From assembly GCA_021822115.1 (NCBI GenBank), contig JAJZSA010000077.1, positions 1-10,398 on the forward strand: 10,398 nucleotides of DNA. Reading direction: 5' to 3'. The notes beneath the pieces are model-generated. The model was not told the origin of the DNA. It saw only the letters and a list, made by a program, of their open reading frames with translations, and ran no database searches. The DNA is from Pseudomonadota bacterium. GTDB taxonomy: Bacteria > Pseudomonadota > Gammaproteobacteria > Burkholderiales > Gallionellaceae. Positions 1-6,962 of this stretch are shown here, piece after piece (position 1 is the stretch's first letter; each line of letters opens with the position of its first letter). Position numbers and translations under genes: made by a program.

Positions 1-5
1 ACTTC

Positions 6-2399
6 ATGGCAACTGATCCCGTCTGCGGCATGAACGTGGCAGAAGACACGCCACACCGCCACACCCATGCAGGCCAGAACTGGCTGTTCTGCAGCGCGCA
101 TTGTCTGCATAAATTCCAAGCGGCACCGCAGGCTTACCTTGCGCCTCAACCTGCGATGCCACCATCGCCCCCAACAGGGAAGACATACACCTGCCCAATG
201 CATCCCGAAATTAAGCAGCCCGCACCGGGCAGCTGCCCGAAGTGCGGCATGGCGCTTGAGCCAGTCACACCGGTCGCGGCACCCCCAATGGAATACACCT
301 GTCCCATGCACCCTGAAGTGGTGCGCAACGAACCGGGAACTTGCCCGAAATGCGGTATGGCGCTTGAACCGCGTCAGGCCACCGGCAGCGAGGACAATGC
401 GGAACTCACGGATATGACGCGCCGCTTCAGGTTCAGCGCCTTGCTCGCCTTGCCGGTGTTCGTGCTGGCGATGCTGACCGACCTGCTGCCGAAGTTACTG
501 CCGGAATCGTTCTCCATGGTCACCGTGCAGTGGATCGAGTTCACCTTGGCCACACCGGTCGTGCTGTGGGGTGGGCAGCCAATCTTCCAGCGCGGCTGGG
601 CATCGCTGGTCAATCGCAGCCTCAACATGTTCACCCTGATCGCACTCGGCGTCGGCGTCGCATGGGGTTACAGCATGGTGGCGATGTTCGCGCCCGGCCT
701 GTTCCCGCCTGTGATGCACAGCATGATGGGGACCGTGCCGGTCTACTTTGAAGCGGCCGCAGTCATCATGGCACTGGTGTTGCTGGGCCAGGTGATGGAG
801 TTACGCGCACGCAGCCAGACCAGCGCCGCGATCAAGCTGCTGCTGGGCCTCGCCCCCAAGACCGCGCGCATCGTGCATGCCAACGGCAACGAGACTGACA
901 TCCCCCTCGAACACGTACAGGCCGGTGATGTGCTGCGCGTGCGTCCCGGCGAAAAGGTGCCGGTGGATGGCATAGTGCTGGAAGGCAAAAGCTCGCTGGA
1001 TGAATCCATGGTCACCGGCGAACCCATCCCCGTCGAAAAGACCGCCGGCATGCCGCTGATCGGCGCGACGGTGAACGGCACCGGCAGCCTGCTGATGCGC
1101 GCCGAGCGAGTGGGCGCGGACACCCTGCTCGCGCAGATTGTACAGATGGTGAGCGAAGCACAGCGTTCACGCGCACCCATCCAGCGCCTAGCAGACGTGG
1201 TCGCCGGATACTTCGTTCCAGCCGTGGTGCTGACCGCCGCAGCCACCTTCGTCATCTGGTGGGGGTGGGGGCCGGAGCCGCAACTGGCGCACGCCATAAT
1301 CAATGCCGTGGCCGTGCTCATCATCGCCTGCCCTTGTGCGCTGGGCCTGGCCACACCGATGTCCATCATGGTTGGCACAGGACGTGGGGCTGGTGCAGGC
1401 GTGCTCATCAAAAACGCCGAGGCGCTGGAAGCGATGGAGAAGATCGACACGCTGGTGGTGGATAAGACCGGGACACTGACCGAAGGTAGACCGAAACTGG
1501 TCTCGGTCGTGACGGCTGCCGGATTCGACGAAGACGGGATACTGCGATTCGCAGGCAGTCTGGAACGTGCCAGCGAACACCCGCTTGCCGCCGCCATCAT
1601 CGAAGGTGCACAGGCAAGAAAGCTGGCACTCTCGGCTGTGGCGGATTTCGCATCGCACACCGGCCAAGGTGTGACCGGGACTGTAGAAGGACGCGAAGTA
1701 GTGCTCGGCAACCTCAAACTATTCGAGGCATTGGAGCTGGACGCAACAGATTTGTCGGAACGTGCCACGGCATTGCGCAACGAAGGCCAGACGGTGATGC
1801 TGCTCGCCGTGGATGGCAAGGCCGCCGGACTGCTCGGCGTCGCCGATCCGATCAAGGCTTCGACACCCGATGCGATCCGCGACCTGCATGTGGAAGGCAT
1901 ACAGGTCATCATGCTCACAGGCGATAACCGCGCCACGGCGGATGCCGTCGCCGGAAAACTGGGCATCGATCGCGTCGAAGCGGAAGTGCTTCCGGAGCAG
2001 AAGGCGGCCATCGTCAGCCAGCTCCAGTCTCAAAGACGTTTTGTGGCGATGGCTGGCGACGGCATCAACGATGCACCGGCGCTGGCGCGCGCGCAGGTGG
2101 GAATAGCCATGGGCACCGGCACCGATGTGGCGATGGAGAGCGCGGGCATCACGCTGCTGAAAGGCGACCTGCGCGGCATCGTGCGCGCTGTCCGGCTTTC
2201 ACGCGCGACGATGCGCAACATCCGCCAAAACCTGTTCTTTGCCTTCGCCTACAACGTGCTCGGCATCCCGGTCGCTGCCGGCGTGCTGTACCCCGTTTTC
2301 GGCCTGCTACTGTCGCCCATCATCGCCGCAGCCGCGATGAGCTTCAGCTCCGTATCCGTGATTGCCAATGCCTTGCGCTTGAGACGGCAAGCACTATGA
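6..2399 (+). CDS. copA: Cu(I)-exporting P1B-type ATPase with N-terminal YHS and two HMBD modules
   Basis: Inner-membrane ATPase that uses ATP to move Cu(I) (possibly Ag(I)) out of the cytoplasm. Seen in the 797-residue product: YHS-type domain at 4-45 (DPVCGM, then C29-xxx-C33); two YTCPMHPE...[10 protein letters not shown] modules at 61-86 and 97-122; TGEP actuator motif at 337-340; membrane CPC at 442-444; phosphorylation motif DKTGT starting at D486; nucleotide-binding HP with H525; hinge GDGINDAP from G684. The last helices carry YN and MSFSS, which with CPC form the P1B-1 (Cu+) signature. There is no classical GMTCxxC HMA domain; the YHS/HMBD segment replaces it. Length is normal for the family. 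The ATG has only five bases before it, so the ribosome binding site, promoter and any CueR-type operator are out of view. It lies on the inferred island side of the tRNA-Asp fragment, so it is probable metal-resistance cargo. Silver or broader specificity cannot be excluded. Confidence 0.95.
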   Translation: MATDPVCGMNVAEDTPHRHTHAGQNWLFCSAHCLHKFQAAPQAYLAPQPAMPPSPPTGKTYTCPMHPEIKQPAPGSCPKCGMALEPVTPVAAPPMEYTCPMHPEVVRNEPGTCPKCGMALEPRQATGSEDNAELTDMTRRFRFSALLALPVFVLAMLTDLLPKLLPESFSMVTVQWIEFTLATPVVLWGGQPIFQRGWASLVNRSLNMFTLIALGVGVAWGYSMVAMFAPGLFPPVMHSMMGTVPVYFEAAAVIMALVLLGQVMELRARSQTSAAIKLLLGLAPKTARIVHANGNETDIPLEHVQAGDVLRVRPGEKVPVDGIVLEGKSSLDESMVTGEPIPVEKTAGMPLIGATVNGTGSLLMRAERVGADTLLAQIVQMVSEAQRSRAPIQRLADVVAGYFVPAVVLTAAATFVIWWGWGPEPQLAHAIINAVAVLIIACPCALGLATPMSIMVGTGRGAGAGVLIKNAEALEAMEKIDTLVVDKTGTLTEGRPKLVSVVTAAGFDEDGILRFAGSLERASEHPLAAAIIEGAQARKLALSAVADFASHTGQGVTGTVEGREVVLGNLKLFEALELDATDLSERATALRNEGQTVMLLAVDGKAAGLLGVADPIKASTPDAIRDLHVEGIQVIMLTGDNRATADAVAGKLGIDRVEAEVLPEQKAAIVSQLQSQRRFVAMAGDGINDAPALARAQVGIAMGTGTDVAMESAGITLLKGDLRGIVRAVRLSRATMRNIRQNLFFAFAYNVLGIPVAAGVLYPVFGLLLSPIIAAAAMSFSSVSVIANALRLRRQAL
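186..371 (+). repeat. Duplicated heavy-metal-binding module inside the copper ATPase
   Basis: Two copies of a roughly 26-residue module, residues 61-86 and 97-122, joined by a ten-residue Pro/Ala-rich linker. Both begin YTCPMHPE and end [10 protein letters not shown]; only the middle residues differ. Each copy offers Cys, Met and His ligands (C-P-M-H and C-P-K-C-G-M). The likely origin is an in-frame tandem duplication of about 108 bp. The two copies have diverged at synonymous positions, so it is not recent. Confidence 0.85.
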
Positions 2400-2458
2400 G
2401 CAACCGCATCACACTGCACTTTCTATCGGATAAGGTTGTTCGCACCGAGCCTTGGTGT

Positions 2459-3079
2459 TCAGTGGCTCTCCTTGCGGCAATAGCAATAAATAAACTGCTG
2501 TGTTTTACCCGCAGGGGTGTGATGCACTTCTTCCTGATGTTCAACGAGAACAAACCCGCCACCAAATTCATTATGCAGAGATTCCGGGTTATATCTCATC
2601 ACAGGCAGCCCGCTGCATTGGGTCGGTCCATTTTCTCCAAAGGTGGCAACGATTACATGCCCGCCAGGTCGGATAGCGCGCATAACAAGGTCAATATATG
2701 CCTGGCGATCAGCGGGATCAGTTAAGAAATGGAAAACAGCACGGTCATGCCAGACATCAAGGCAGTGTGTAGGGAAGTTTGCACGAGTGATATCGCCGCA
2801 CATCCAGTGAACGGTGTCTGCACTTTTACCTAGGCGCCGCTTTGCAACGTCAAGGGCGGCAGAAGATAGATCAAGAATTGTGATGTCGGTGTATCCCTCA
2901 TTTACCAAATCATCCACTAGGGTCGAGGCTCCACCTCCAACGTCGATGATGGCGGCATCTTTTCCAAGCCCGGCATCATGAATTAGCTTAAGCGATATAT
3001 CAGCATGCTTCTGAAACCAGCTCACCTCTTGGGGCGATTTCGTGGAATAGACACCTTCCCAATATTGCTTTCGATCCAT
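2459..3079 (-). CDS. class I SAM-dependent methyltransferase, substrate unknown
   Basis: Soluble 206-residue enzyme with a Rossmann-type SAM fold. Seen: motif I DVGGGAS at 46-52, acidic residue closing strand 2 at D70 (ITILDLS), GD at 95-96, a WHDRAVFHFL stretch at 110-119, RPGGHVIVATF at 137-147, and a Cys-containing GPTQCSGLPVMRY segment at 151-163. Many small stand-alone methyltransferases share this layout. I cannot assign a substrate; TehB-like or thiol/metalloid methylation is possible but unproven. I chose the ATG at 3077-3079 because a GGAG (plus-strand 3086-3089) lies six bases upstream. A TTG four codons earlier overlaps that site and is less likely. It converges on the copper ATPase, with 59 bases between the stop codons and no convincing terminator there. 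Its GC is visibly lower than that of the ATPase, which suggests a separate origin. Confidence 0.85.
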   Translation of the reverse strand: MDRKQYWEGVYSTKSPQEVSWFQKHADISLKLIHDAGLGKDAAIIDVGGGASTLVDDLVNEGYTDITILDLSSAALDVAKRRLGKSADTVHWMCGDITRANFPTHCLDVWHDRAVFHFLTDPADRQAYIDLVMRAIRPGGHVIVATFGENGPTQCSGLPVMRYNPESLHNEFGGGFVLVEHQEEVHHTPAGKTQQFIYCYCRKESH

Positions 3080-3254
3080 TATGCGCTCCAAGCTAATATG
3101 ACGGTTATATGGGACACAGCGGACATAGTTTATCGCATTCCATAAGGGCGACTATGGCCGAAACTCGGACAGTTTCCTCCTCGTGATCTTCAGCTATATG
3201 AATGGCGAGCTTCAGGCCTTGTGGGAGTTTTGGGTGAGAAGCAGGTGTCTAATC
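3080..3254. other. spacer between methyltransferase and ISL3 element
   Basis: Contains the methyltransferase ribosome binding site and presumably its promoter; an AT-rich stretch near 3093-3110 is the best place, but no clear -35/-10 pair is seen. GGACA motifs occur at 3112, 3121 and 3167. A short open stretch from 3198 reads through the left end of the IS to 3290, but it has no ribosome binding site and I do not call it a gene. The segment may be the remnant of an older insertion. Confidence 0.5.
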
Positions 3255-3286
3255 GGCTATCCGGAATTTGGCGTTGAAACTGTCCG
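3166..3286. repeat. 11-bp inverted repeat straddling the left IS end
   Basis: CGGACAGTTTC at 3166-3176 and its exact reverse complement GAAACTGTCCG at 3276-3286. The arms are separated by 99 bases. One arm lies outside the ISL3 element and the other just inside it, next to the transposase stop codon. Function unknown. Confidence 0.6.
3255..3276 (+). repeat. left terminal inverted repeat of the ISL3 element
   Basis: Begins GGCTATCCGGAATTT and lies at the 3' side of the transposase gene. It is the partner of the repeat at 4667-4688. The outermost mismatches are at positions 3 and 4. Confidence 0.8.
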
Positions 3287-4627
3287 TTAAATCAGGTCTC
3301 CGTTGCTAATCTGAGTTAGCAGACAATTAATATCTGGCCCATATTCCAGAGTGACGATTACTTCAACCACTTCATACTGACTTGGTGTTGTCCCAATAGA
3401 TCTTGAGGCCAGTGCAAATTCCCTGCTTGGGACTTCACGCTTAATTTTTTTACGTATGGACTGCTGAGTTATCTGCCTGGCTTGCGTATTCAAGAGCAAT
3501 TTAGCTCTCGCGACCTTGAATGAATAGCCCCGGCCAATTCTTGTAAGTTCTTTCAAGATCCGATTAGCCGACTCGGTAAATGCATTCGTTTCCTGGCGTG
3601 TGAAATAGTTAAATATTTCATTATTCCAATGGGTTAGCAATTCGGTGCATTTCTTGAAGTCTTTGGATATTGTTGGCGACAGTGTGGATTCCCAAGCTGT
3701 TGCAGCTGCTTCCGCTTGATTTCTGCTTTCAAACTCATATATGGAGCAAAACCCCTCTTTGGCGTTGTAGGCCGACAATAGGTCTGGGGAGATAGAGAGA
3801 AGGGCGTTAAGATCAGCTTTCTCGGATTCAGAAAGTGACTTTTGCCGTACCTTTAGTTTATGGCGGACATTTTTGTATGATTCTTTTGAATTTGGATCCA
3901 TCGTTCTCCAAATGCGCCTGCGAACAGATTCCATCGCGTCATTTGCTGTCTTGGTGACATGCCATCTATCAGCAATAATCTTTGCTTTAGGAAGAGCCAT
4001 CGTAACGCTCTTTCTAAAGGTAATAGATGGATCCATAACGACAAACTCAATTTTTTCCTTATTGGGCAGATTGTCTAAGAAAGTACAAATGGATTCATAT
4101 TGAACCGAATCTAATAGGTTGAATACAGATCGCTTTTCAAGATTTGTAAGGATCGTTCGGAAACTTCCAGCGCACTTAACATCGTCAATGCCTAGAACTG
4201 TAGGTGTTTCAAATTGTGTCTTGAAGTTGTCGACAACAGAGTCGAATATCCCTCGTACCGTCTTTTCATCTACGCCAACCTCTCGCGCCAACTTGGCAAA
4301 TGGCTGATTAATTGCCCTTTCTTTTATGTAGTCTACCAACCTGCATGTCGCATTCCGGCTGTCATCAATGGCAGGAAGTGGTTGATAGGAGGTTTTTTCG
4401 CAAGACTTGCAGCGATACCGCTTTCGTTCGACTTCAATGAGGACTGGGTAACCATGCACGGGGGAGTCCATACATTGCCGAACTTCAGAGCCATGGCCAT
4501 ATAAACTGGAATGACAATGCGGACATTCCAATATAGTGCTTGTGCTAACAGCAGAGACTTTATAATGATTGCCGAGGCGTTGAACTTGAGTGGTACGCAG
4601 GCTTGGTAGTTGAAGAAAGTCTGTCAC
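3287..4627 (-). CDS. tnpA: ISL3-family transposase
   Basis: Intact 446-residue DDE transposase that moves its own IS. Seen in order: N-terminal zinc ribbon with C35-x2-C38 and C73-x2-C76; a helix-turn-helix region at about 95-130 (KLAREVGVDEKTVRGIF); and the catalytic domain with candidate acidic residues D148 (GIDD), D199 (VVMDPS) and E352 (FTESANR). The D-R-W-H motif at 220-223 is typical of the family. The start is GTG at 4625-4627; no ATG or strong ribosome binding site precedes it, so expression is probably low. No frameshift is seen and all three acidic residues are present, so it may be functional. Codon use is AT-rich compared with neighbours, consistent with horizontal transfer. Confidence 0.93.
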   Translation of the reverse strand: MTDFLQLPSLRTTQVQRLGNHYKVSAVSTSTILECPHCHSSLYGHGSEVRQCMDSPVHGYPVLIEVERKRYRCKSCEKTSYQPLPAIDDSRNATCRLVDYIKERAINQPFAKLAREVGVDEKTVRGIFDSVVDNFKTQFETPTVLGIDDVKCAGSFRTILTNLEKRSVFNLLDSVQYESICTFLDNLPNKEKIEFVVMDPSITFRKSVTMALPKAKIIADRWHVTKTANDAMESVRRRIWRTMDPNSKESYKNVRHKLKVRQKSLSESEKADLNALLSISPDLLSAYNAKEGFCSIYEFESRNQAEAAATAWESTLSPTISKDFKKCTELLTHWNNEIFNYFTRQETNAFTESANRILKELTRIGRGYSFKVARAKLLLNTQARQITQQSIRKKIKREVPSREFALASRSIGTTPSQYEVVEVIVTLEYGPDINCLLTQISNGDLI

Positions 4628-4666
4628 AGGGTTTTCGGTCGAGCCGCAAATTAGGAACAGGGAATT

Positions 4667-4688
4667 CCACGAGAAATTCCGGATGCCC
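4667..4688 (-). repeat. right terminal inverted repeat of the ISL3 element
   Basis: Read on the minus strand it begins GGGCATCCGGAATTT. It lies 39 bases upstream of the transposase start. The shared 11-base core with the other end is the main evidence for the element boundaries. Confidence 0.8.
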
Positions 4689-4831
4689 TTATTAAATAAA
4701 AACGCGTAATTTAGTTACTAATATATAATGCACGTGTCACAACATGGTGTCACACAGAATTTGTGACACTTTGTTAAAAAGGAATGTAACAGGCTGTTAT
4801 GTTTCAACGGGTTAGTTTGTTGAGGGTGAGT
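4689..4831. other. AT-rich spacer between ISL3 element and tRNA-Asp fragment, probable island end
   Basis: No gene is seen. The segment is AT-rich at its left side and includes TATAAT at 4724-4729, with no matching -35. It holds the repeated GTGTCACA sites and a perfect palindrome TAACAG-G-CTGTTA at 4787-4799. It ends at the tRNA-Asp 3' fragment. In islands integrated at tRNA genes the DNA just inside the attachment site commonly carries integrase or excisionase binding sites, and I infer that role here. Confidence 0.5.
4734..4769. repeat. cluster of three GTGTCACA half-sites (two direct, one inverted)
   Basis: GTGTCACA at 4734-4741 and 4747-4754 (13 bases start to start), and the inverted copy TGTGACAC at 4762-4769. 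The last two form an inverted repeat with a seven-base spacer. This could be an operator or recombinase arm-type binding sites. The copies are exact, so chance is unlikely. Confidence 0.7.
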
Positions 4832-4849
4832 GTCCCGTCCACTCCGCCA
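4832..4849 (+). pseudogene. 3' fragment of tRNA-Asp (acceptor/T-arm end with CCA), probable attachment site
   Basis: The 18 bases GTCCCGTCCACTCCGCCA match, from memory, the 3' end of betaproteobacterial tRNA-Asp: distal T-stem, acceptor strand CCACTCC, discriminator G and encoded CCA. The rest of the tRNA is absent. There is no GGAGTGG acceptor partner about 75 bases upstream, no GTC anticodon arm and no GTTCGA T-loop. A terminator directly follows, as at the end of a tRNA transcription unit. In related genomes tRNA genes often lie near hupB and ppiD. The most likely meaning is the att duplication left when an element integrated into the 3' end of tRNA-Asp, with the intact tRNA at the far side of the island. 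Deletion of the 5' part is the alternative. Confidence 0.72.
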
Positions 4850-4852
4850 AAC

Positions 4853-4879
4853 AAAGGCGAACGAAAGTTCGCCTTTTTT
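4853..4879 (+). terminator. rho-independent terminator after the tRNA-Asp fragment
   Basis: Ten-bp perfect stem (4853-4862 with 4867-4876) closed by a GAAA tetraloop, followed by a run of T to 4879. It starts four bases after the tRNA CCA, so it was probably the terminator of the original tRNA transcript. It now insulates ppiD from the island. Confidence 0.9.
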
Positions 4880-4923
4880 CATATGTGGCGCGCGAGCGCA
4901 CGGTCTTGGGAACAGGTGGTGTT

Positions 4924-6810
4924 ATGTTCGATTTCGTGAATGAAAAGAAACGCGTCGTACAGATCGTACTTGCGCTCATCATTTTGCCTTTCGCACTGTG
5001 GGGGGTGGATTCCTACCGTCACTCCGGCGATGCCTCGCTGGCGACGGTGAATGGCTATCAGGTCGGCCAGCCCGAGTTCGAGGATGCCATGGATCAGCAG
5101 CGTCAGCGTCTGCGAGAAGTGGCTGGCGAGAACTTCGATCCTGCCCTGTTCGATCGTCCCGAGATCAAACGTTCCATCCTCGAAGGCGTGGTGTTGCAGC
5201 ATGTGCTGCAGGACGAGGCCGGCAAGGTCGGGCTGGTGGTCAGCGATGCGCAGATGGCGCAAATCATCGCCAGCGTCCCCGCATTCCAGACCGATGGTCA
5301 TTTCGACAAGAAGCGCTATGAGGCGGCGCTGCGTGCCCAGGGTTTGAATACCGCAGCGTTCGAATATCGCGTGCGGCGCGACCTGCTGAATCGCGAACTC
5401 ACCGATGTCTATGCGCAGAACGGTTGCGCTTCGGACGAAGTGGCTGATCGCCTGATCCGTCTCAACGAACAGCAGCGCGTGGTCTCGTTGGCAACACTCG
5501 GGTTGGAGGCTTTCCTCAAGCAGGCGCAGGTCGCGGATGCGGACATCAAGGCCTATTACGAGCGCAACGCGAGCCAGTTTGAGACAGCCGAGCGCGCGCA
5601 AGTCGATTATGTGGTGTTCTCCGCCGAGCAGTTGGCCGAAGGTATCAAACCGGCGGCTGCCGAGGTGGAAGGCTATTATCGTGAACATCAAGCTGAATTC
5701 AGTACCCAGGAACAGCGCCGTGCCGCACATATCCTGATCACGGTCTCCCCCAAGGCGAGTGCTGAAGAGAAGCAGGCTGCCAAGGCCAAGGCCGAGGATC
5801 TGTTGCGCCAGGTGAAAGCGGCACCGGAGCGTTTCGCTGCACTGGCCAAGCAATATTCGCAGGACCCGGGTTCCGCTGCGAACGGTGGCGATCTCGGCAT
5901 GTTCGCGCGCGGCGCCATGGTCAAGCCGTTCGACGAGGCGGTGTTCGCACTCAAGACCGGTCAGATCAGCGATCTGGTCGAAACCGATTACGGCTACCAC
6001 ATCATCAAGCTGACCGCAGTCGAACCGGCCAAGGTCGAGCCTTTGAGCCAGGTGCGTGCCATGATCGAAGATCGTCTGCGTGAACAGCAGGCGGCCGACC
6101 GTTTCGCCGAACTGGCCGAGAAATTCAGCAATGCCGTGTATGAGCAGAGCGACAGCCTGCAACCGGCAGCCGAGCTGGTCGGCGCCAAGGTCGTGCATGG
6201 CACCTGGCTGAGTCGCGATCAGAAGCCGCAAGGATTGTGGAGCGACAAGGTGTTGCAGGCAGTGTTCGCGGACGATGCGGTGAAGGATCAGCGCAACACC
6301 GCCGCCATCGAGGTGCAGCCGAATACCCTGCTGGCTGCCCGCGTCACCAGCCATCAGCCGGCCAGCCTGCGTCCCTATGCGGAAGTGGCGTCGGGCATCC
6401 GTCAGTTGTTGCAGCGTGAACAGGCGGTGCAAGCAGCCGAGGCAGCTGGCAAGGAACAGCTCGCTGGTTTACAGGCTGGCAAGGCGGAGCGCCTGGTGTG
6501 GAAGTCGGGCATGCAACTGGCGCGTGCCCAGCGTTCCGATCTCGATCCCGCGCTGTTGCGCCAGATCTTCAACGCCGACGTGTCGAAACTGCCGGCCTAT
6601 GTCGGGATGGCCGATGCGCAACGCGGCTATGTGATCGCCCGTATCGATGCCGTCAAGGATGTGCAGGACATCGATGCGGCGAAACGCGGTCGTTACCTGG
6701 AACAGATGCGCAAGGTGGCGGGCGAGGCATTGCTGGCGGCCTATCTGGAAGATGCCAAGACGCGTGCCGACATCACCATGAAGCCTTTCGCGAGCGAAGA
6801 GGCGAAATAA
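4924..6810 (+). CDS. ppiD: peptidyl-prolyl cis-trans isomerase PpiD (SurA/PpiD family)
   Basis: Membrane-anchored periplasmic chaperone near the Sec translocon that assists newly exported proteins. The 628-residue product has a short cytoplasmic N-terminus ([10 protein letters not shown]), one membrane anchor at about 10-30 ([18 protein letters not shown]), a SurA-like N-terminal chaperone region, a parvulin domain at about 262-365 (AAHILI...; [25 protein letters not shown]) and a C-terminal chaperone region. Length matches family members. I chose the ATG at 4924 because an AGGTGG lies just upstream and the anchor then sits where PpiD has it. An in-frame ATG at 4885 would add 13 atypical residues. 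The gene stands alone between two terminators. Its native upstream context appears to have been replaced by island DNA, so its promoter must lie in 4880-4923 or come from read-through; I see no clear promoter. Confidence 0.95.
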   Translation: MFDFVNEKKRVVQIVLALIILPFALWGVDSYRHSGDASLATVNGYQVGQPEFEDAMDQQRQRLREVAGENFDPALFDRPEIKRSILEGVVLQHVLQDEAGKVGLVVSDAQMAQIIASVPAFQTDGHFDKKRYEAALRAQGLNTAAFEYRVRRDLLNRELTDVYAQNGCASDEVADRLIRLNEQQRVVSLATLGLEAFLKQAQVADADIKAYYERNASQFETAERAQVDYVVFSAEQLAEGIKPAAAEVEGYYREHQAEFSTQEQRRAAHILITVSPKASAEEKQAAKAKAEDLLRQVKAAPERFAALAKQYSQDPGSAANGGDLGMFARGAMVKPFDEAVFALKTGQISDLVETDYGYHIIKLTAVEPAKVEPLSQVRAMIEDRLREQQAADRFAELAEKFSNAVYEQSDSLQPAAELVGAKVVHGTWLSRDQKPQGLWSDKVLQAVFADDAVKDQRNTAAIEVQPNTLLAARVTSHQPASLRPYAEVASGIRQLLQREQAVQAAEAAGKEQLAGLQAGKAERLVWKSGMQLARAQRSDLDPALLRQIFNADVSKLPAYVGMADAQRGYVIARIDAVKDVQDIDAAKRGRYLEQMRKVAGEALLAAYLEDAKTRADITMKPFASEEAK

Positions 6811-6833
6811 TCATATTCATCGCACGCTGTCCG

Positions 6834-6864
6834 AAACGCCGCTCCCCGAGCGGCGTTTTCGTTT
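6834..6864 (+). terminator. rho-independent terminator downstream of ppiD
   Basis: Eleven-bp perfect stem AAACGCCGCTC / GAGCGGCGTTT with a three-base CCC loop, followed by TCGTTTG. It lies 23 bases after the ppiD stop and separates ppiD from the ccm operon. Confidence 0.88.
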
Positions 6865-6918
6865 GTCCCCGTATCGCACGTGGTCGGGCGGGGAGGGCGC
6901 CTCGGCCGGGCGCTATCG

Positions 6919-6926
6919 TATATAAT
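6919..6926 (+). promoter_or_regulatory. candidate -10 element of the ccm operon promoter
   Basis: TATATAAT lies in an otherwise very GC-rich 95-base gap between the ppiD terminator and ccmA, 36 bases before the ccmA ATG. No good TTGACA is seen 16-18 bases upstream (the sequence there is GC-rich), so it may need an activator. It is the only promoter-like site found ahead of the operon. Confidence 0.6.
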
Positions 6927-6928
6927 CC

Positions 6929-6955
6929 GCCGTTCCTTTTATGAGCCGGAACGGC
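6929..6955 (+). promoter_or_regulatory. hairpin or operator palindrome in the ccmA leader
   Basis: GCCGTTCC at 6929-6936 and GGAACGGC at 6948-6955 form a perfect eight-bp inverted repeat with an 11-base loop. It lies just downstream of the -10 box and ends seven bases before the ccmA ATG, which has no clear Shine-Dalgarno. It could be a repressor operator over the start site, or an RNA hairpin controlling ccmA translation. Confidence 0.5.
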
Positions 6956-6962
6956 CGCTCTT

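Larger units (their letters stand above)
3255..4688 (-). mobile_element. ISL3-family insertion sequence, apparently complete (about 1.43 kb)
   Basis: Bounded by imperfect inverted repeats at 3255-3276 and 4667-4688. They share ATCCGGAATTT and match at 17 of the first 22 positions when one is reverse-complemented. They enclose a single full-length ISL3-type transposase on the minus strand, and the length is normal for the family. ISL3 elements usually make 8-bp target duplications, but the flanks here (GTCTAATC on the left, TTATTAAA on the right) do not match. Either one side has been rearranged since insertion, or an end is misplaced by some bases. The element is markedly more AT-rich than ppiD and copA. 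Confidence 0.85.

Noticed and set aside
743..2011. Long 422-codon minus-strand frame within the copper ATPase
   Set aside because: Ser/Ala/Pro-rich low-complexity translation typical of antisense frames in GC-rich genes; the plus strand encodes a complete, motif-rich ATPase.
2400..2470. Possible integron attC site or terminator between the ATPase and methyltransferase
   Set aside because: No paired RYYYAAC/GTTRRRY core sites, and only four- to five-bp imperfect stems without a T-run.
2396..2725. Plus-strand 109-codon frame starting at an ATG that overlaps the copper ATPase stop
   Set aside because: No ribosome binding site, no recognisable domain, and most of it is antisense to the well-supported methyltransferase. 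Possibly the first codons of a lost gene, but not supportable.
3080..3091. TTG four codons upstream as the methyltransferase start
   Set aside because: The TTG overlaps the GGAG that serves the ATG at 3079, and homologous-looking N-termini begin at MDRKQ.
3198..3290. Short plus-strand frame of 30 codons reading into the IS left end
   Set aside because: No ribosome binding site or recognisable similarity, and it crosses a mobile-element boundary.
4724..4729. TATAAT as a promoter for ppiD
   Set aside because: No -35 at suitable distance, and a strong terminator at 4853-4879 lies between it and ppiD.
4885..4923. Upstream in-frame ATG as the ppiD start
   Set aside because: It would add a 13-residue extension unlike PpiD proteins and has no ribosome binding site; the ATG at 4924 has AGGTGG upstream and fits the anchor position.
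4879..6432. 517-codon minus-strand frame opposite ppiD
   Set aside because: His/Leu/Arg-rich antisense shadow without motifs; PpiD on the other strand is convincing.
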